From a bacterium Ga0077546 (GTDB lineage: Bacteria; Cyanobacteriota; Vampirovibrionia; Obscuribacterales; Obscuribacteraceae), in contig LNEX01000020.1 in the NCBI GenBank assembly GCA_001464165.1, forward strand, positions 1-8,471: 8,471 bases of DNA. Reading direction: 5' to 3'. Under the pieces are notes generated by a model. The model did no database searches. It was not told the DNA's origin and was given only the letters and a program-made list of their open reading frames with translations. Made by a program: the position numbers and the translations under genes. Positions 5,745 to 8,471 of this stretch are shown one piece after another; the first letter of the stretch is position 1; each line of letters opens with the position of its first letter.

Positions 5745-6551
5745 GTGAAAGACGCACAGCATGACTCAAGTAAGACTCTGGCTAACGAGCTTAAGCTTCC
5801 CTCCAATTCGAGCGAGCTGATTATCTACACTATGTCTGATTCAAGTGGAGAGACCGCTGAATCTGTTGCTCGCGCTGCTCTTGTGCAGTTTCCTCCAGGA
5901 CATGCTTCTATTTATAGAATGCCGCAGGTGCGTAGTTCGCAGCAAATTCCTGGTATGGTGAAAGAAATTTCGCAGGGACGCTCAATCATTGCGTACACCC
6001 TGGTTCTGCCTGAATACAGAGAGACCCTCGAAGCTGAAGCCAATAAATACAAAGTACCAAGCATAGATTTAATTGGTGGTTTGATGGCGCGTATTGGCAA
6101 TTTGACCGGAGCGCAACCGCTTTCGCAGCCTGGTCGGCTACACTTGCTCGACGAGACTTATTTTAAGCGTATCGAGGCTGTTGATTTTGCCATACGTTTT
6201 GATGATGGCAAGAATCCCGATGGAATTTTGCAGGCTGATGTTGTTCTAGTTGGTGTTTCGCGCACTAGTAAAACTCCTAACTGCATGTATTTAGCCCATC
6301 ACTATGGCCTCAAGGCTGCCAATGTGCCGATAGTATATGGTGTTGAACCGCCTCTAGCTTTGTTTCAAGTACCAGCCAAGCGTATTTTTGGCTTAAAAAT
6401 TGACCCTTATCAATTACAAGAAATTAGAAGTACCCGAGCCGCTGTTCTTGGAATGCCTGGAAGTAGTGATTACGCGGATCCTGATCGCATTATGCAGGAA
6501 AATCGCTATGCCAAGAAAATTTTTAGAGAGCTAAAAAGAAACATCTTCTGA
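5745..6551 (+). CDS. PPDK regulatory protein (bifunctional kinase/pyrophosphorylase)
   Basis: This 268-residue protein belongs to the PSRP/DUF299 family. Members inactivate pyruvate phosphate dikinase or PEP synthase by ADP-dependent phosphorylation of a Thr near the catalytic His, and reactivate it by a phosphate-dependent, pyrophosphate-forming reaction. Visible family blocks are YTMSDSSGETAESVA (28-42), YFKRIEAVDFAIRFDDG (139-155) and the P-loop GVSRTSKTP (170-178). After the P-loop the sequence is NCMYLA, where the versions I remember have small or hydrophobic residues and a Ser (for example LSMYLA). The rest fits the family, including GLKIDPYQLQEIR and ENRYAKKIF at the end, and length is normal. 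The start is the GTG at 5745: the second codon before it is an in-frame TGA (5739-5741) and the next Met is in the conserved YTMSD. The ribosome binding site is poor (GAG repeats), so expression may be low. ppdK starts 90 bases downstream on the same strand, so the target is PPDK rather than PEP synthase. Confidence 0.93.
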   Translation: MKDAQHDSSKTLANELKLPSNSSELIIYTMSDSSGETAESVARAALVQFPPGHASIYRMPQVRSSQQIPGMVKEISQGRSIIAYTLVLPEYRETLEAEANKYKVPSIDLIGGLMARIGNLTGAQPLSQPGRLHLLDETYFKRIEAVDFAIRFDDGKNPDGILQADVVLVGVSRTSKTPNCMYLAHHYGLKAANVPIVYGVEPPLALFQVPAKRIFGLKIDPYQLQEIRSTRAAVLGMPGSSDYADPDRIMQENRYAKKIFRELKRNIF

Positions 6552-6641
6552 AATATACATGCATGTCCGTGAATAATCCTAACTCAGTCCCAGATCTTAC
6601 TTAGTGCCGAAGCCCCACATAAATAAATGGAGAGAGAAATC

Positions 6642-8471
6642 ATGGTGAGTATGACAGAAAGCAGTCAAGCTCAATTAAAGGATAAATATGCACAGCTGAA
6701 ATTGGCTAAGCGCGTTTATCTTTTTGAAGAAGGCTATGATGCTTTTGCTGGCAATCGTGATGCGATGAAAGATTTGCTTGGTGGTAAAGGTGCTGGCTTA
6801 GCCGAGATGACTCATTCTGGGGTGAATGTTCCACCAGGTTTGACTATACTTACTTCTTGCTGTCGCCAATATTCTGAAAACTCTCAAACAATGCCTGCTG
6901 GATTGTTTGATGAAGTAATTGCTGAGCTGGCCCACATTGAAAAGAAAGTAGGTCGCACCCTTGGCGATTTGAAAAATCCGTTGCTCTTGTCTGTGCGCTC
7001 TGGTGCTAAGTTCTCGATGCCTGGCATGATGGATACGATTTTAAATCTTGGTCTCAACGACCAGACTGTAGAATCAATCACGGCTTTAACCAGCAATGCC
7101 CGCTTTGCCTGGGATAGCTATCGTCGCTTTATTGCCATGTATGGCAGTGTGGTGCTAGAGATTAGCAAAGACAGTTTTGAGGATCTGCTAGAAGATCTGA
7201 AAGAAGAACTTAAAATTGAAAGTGACGCTGAATTCACTGTCGACGATTTGAAGAAATTGGCAGAGCAGTTCAAAGCACTAGTGCAAACGCGCTCAGGCAA
7301 GCCTTTCCCCCAAGACACAAAAGAGCAATTAAAAGGTGCTGTAGAGGCAGTATTTAGATCCTGGAATAATAGTCGTGCAGTTTATTACCGTAATCTCAAT
7401 AAAATTGATCACAATTTGGGCACTGCTGTAAATGTCCAATCAATGGTGTTTGGTAACTTTGATGATACATCGGCTACTGGAGTCTGTTTCACTCGCAACC
7501 CTAGCACAGGCGAGAAGCTTTTGTACGGGGAGTATCTAGTCAATGCCCAGGGCGAGGATGTGGTGGCTGGTACACGCACACCATTGAAAATTTCTGATAT
7601 GGCAAAAGGTATGCCTAAGGTTTACGAAGAGCTTTTAGCCAATGTTGGTCGCCTAGAACAGTATTATCGTGACATGCAAGATATTGAGTTTACGATTGAA
7701 CAAGGCAAACTTTATTTATTGCAGACCAGAAGCGGCAAGCGCACCGCAGCTGCTGCCGTTAAAGTTGCTGTCGATATGGTTGCTGAGGGTATTCTCACCC
7801 GAGAAGAAGCTCTCAATAGAGTTGAGCCAATGCAGCTAAATCAGCTACTTCTGCCTTCATTTATTGCTGAAGACAAAGCTAAAGCCAAGAGCGAGAATCG
7901 CCTGATTGCTACTGGGCTTAATGCCTCTCCTGGAGCGGCTATTGGCAAAATTATTTTCAATCCTGATGAAGCTGAAAAGATGGCCAGTCAAGGTCTAAAA
8001 GTAATCCTCATAAGAATTGAAACCTGTCCAGATGATATTCATGGCATTGTTCCATCACAAGGTGTTATCACTAGTCGTGGTGGCATGACCAGCCATGCCG
8101 CTGTTGTCGCTCGTGGCATGGGTAAACCCTGTGTGGCTGGATGTGAGGCTCTCAAAATCGACCTTGAGCGCGAAGAAATGTATGTTGGCACCAAGCTCTT
8201 CAAGAAAGGTGACTTAATTTCAATTGACGGATCAACTGGTGAAATTTTCGAAGGACAAATAATCACCCACGATCCTGACTTCTCTCACGACTTTAAAACA
8301 CTGCTTGATTGGGCCGATCAAGTAAGAACTCTTTTGATTCGCACCAATGCTGACACCCCAGAAGATGCCAAATTGGCTCGAGAGTTTGGTGCTCAAGGTA
8401 TCGGCCTCTGTCGCACCGAGCACATGTTTATGGCTCAAGATCGTCTGCCGGTCATGCAACAAATGATTTTG
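6642..8471 (+). CDS. ppdK: Pyruvate, phosphate dikinase, 3' end beyond window
   Basis: PPDK interconverts pyruvate, ATP and phosphate with PEP, AMP and pyrophosphate in the cytoplasm. The 610 codons present are about 70% of the usual ~880. In order: VYLFEEG and the nucleotide-domain start LLGGKGAGLAEM (46-57), SVRSGAKFSMPGMMDT (117-132), DDTSATGVCFTRNP (274-287), IEFTIEQGKLYLLQTRSG (348-365), then the phosphohistidine domain with RGGMTSHAAVVARGMG, where His485 is catalytic and Thr483 is the site expected to be phosphorylated by the upstream regulatory protein. The PEP/pyruvate barrel starts near 550, and GIGLCRTEHMF (586-596) is present before the sequence ends. A strong GGAGAG at 6629-6634 lies 7 bases before the ATG at 6642, favouring it over the in-frame ATG at 6651. 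The N terminus is about 20 residues longer than the core. It follows the regulatory protein gene by 90 bases without a visible terminator, so co-transcription is likely, though the better ribosome binding site would give much more PPDK than regulator. Confidence 0.96.
   Translation, partial: MVSMTESSQAQLKDKYAQLKLAKRVYLFEEGYDAFAGNRDAMKDLLGGKGAGLAEMTHSGVNVPPGLTILTSCCRQYSENSQTMPAGLFDEVIAELAHIEKKVGRTLGDLKNPLLLSVRSGAKFSMPGMMDTILNLGLNDQTVESITALTSNARFAWDSYRRFIAMYGSVVLEISKDSFEDLLEDLKEELKIESDAEFTVDDLKKLAEQFKALVQTRSGKPFPQDTKEQLKGAVEAVFRSWNNSRAVYYRNLNKIDHNLGTAVNVQSMVFGNFDDTSATGVCFTRNPSTGEKLLYGEYLVNAQGEDVVAGTRTPLKISDMAKGMPKVYEELLANVGRLEQYYRDMQDIEFTIEQGKLYLLQTRSGKRTAAAAVKVAVDMVAEGILTREEALNRVEPMQLNQLLLPSFIAEDKAKAKSENRLIATGLNASPGAAIGKIIFNPDEAEKMASQGLKVILIRIETCPDDIHGIVPSQGVITSRGGMTSHAAVVARGMGKPCVAGCEALKIDLEREEMYVGTKLFKKGDLISIDGSTGEIFEGQIITHDPDFSHDFKTLLDWADQVRTLLIRTNADTPEDAKLAREFGAQGIGLCRTEHMFMAQDRLPVMQQMIL

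Noticed and set aside
6557..6566. ACATGCATGT palindrome after the PPDK regulator
   Set aside because: Ten bases is expected by chance at this scale, and no T-run or longer symmetry supports a terminator or operator.

Overview
The window is ordinary, densely coded bacterial chromosome at moderate GC, with seven confident protein genes, one probable small membrane protein gene and no RNA genes, insertion sequences or CRISPR arrays. The S41 peptidase carries a TGQSW block (with a MLASLGDRYTRFL stretch) that resembles the CtpA proteases of Cyanobacteria and plastids. Nothing photosynthetic is present. Together with the moderate GC, a bacterial Hanks-type kinase and a PPDK pair, this suggests a non-photosynthetic relative of Cyanobacteria (Melainabacteria/Vampirovibrionia, possibly Obscuribacterales). 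That placement is an inference from remembered family features, not a search result.

Layout: positions 1-1486 are on the minus strand. Reading in the direction of transcription, they hold an S-methyl-5'-thioadenosine phosphorylase (mtnP), a 64-residue two-helix membrane protein with an acidic tail, and the N-terminal 106 codons of a secreted M16 peptidase that runs off the left edge. A 254-bp divergent spacer separates mtnP from a plus-strand C-terminal processing peptidase (ctpA) and a BioD-like P-loop protein. The latter ends one base from the end of a convergent minus-strand serine/threonine kinase with one transmembrane helix (TTG start). A 191-bp divergent spacer then leads to the plus-strand PPDK regulatory protein (GTG start) and ppdK, which is cut at the right edge after 610 codons.

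The clearest functional unit is the regulatory protein with ppdK. The former is a bifunctional kinase/pyrophosphorylase expected to act on the threonine two residues before the catalytic histidine of PPDK, and both residues are visible (Thr483, His485). This pair sets the direction of flux between pyruvate and PEP. The M16 peptidase and CtpA both have N-terminal export signals and act outside the cytoplasm. The kinase appears to place a basic, low-complexity tail outside the membrane. No wholly new system is evident. The points most worth a second look are the BioD-like protein with an altered substrate loop and no biotin genes beside it, the perfect palindrome just before its start, the small acidic membrane protein and the hexanucleotide repeat in the kinase linker.
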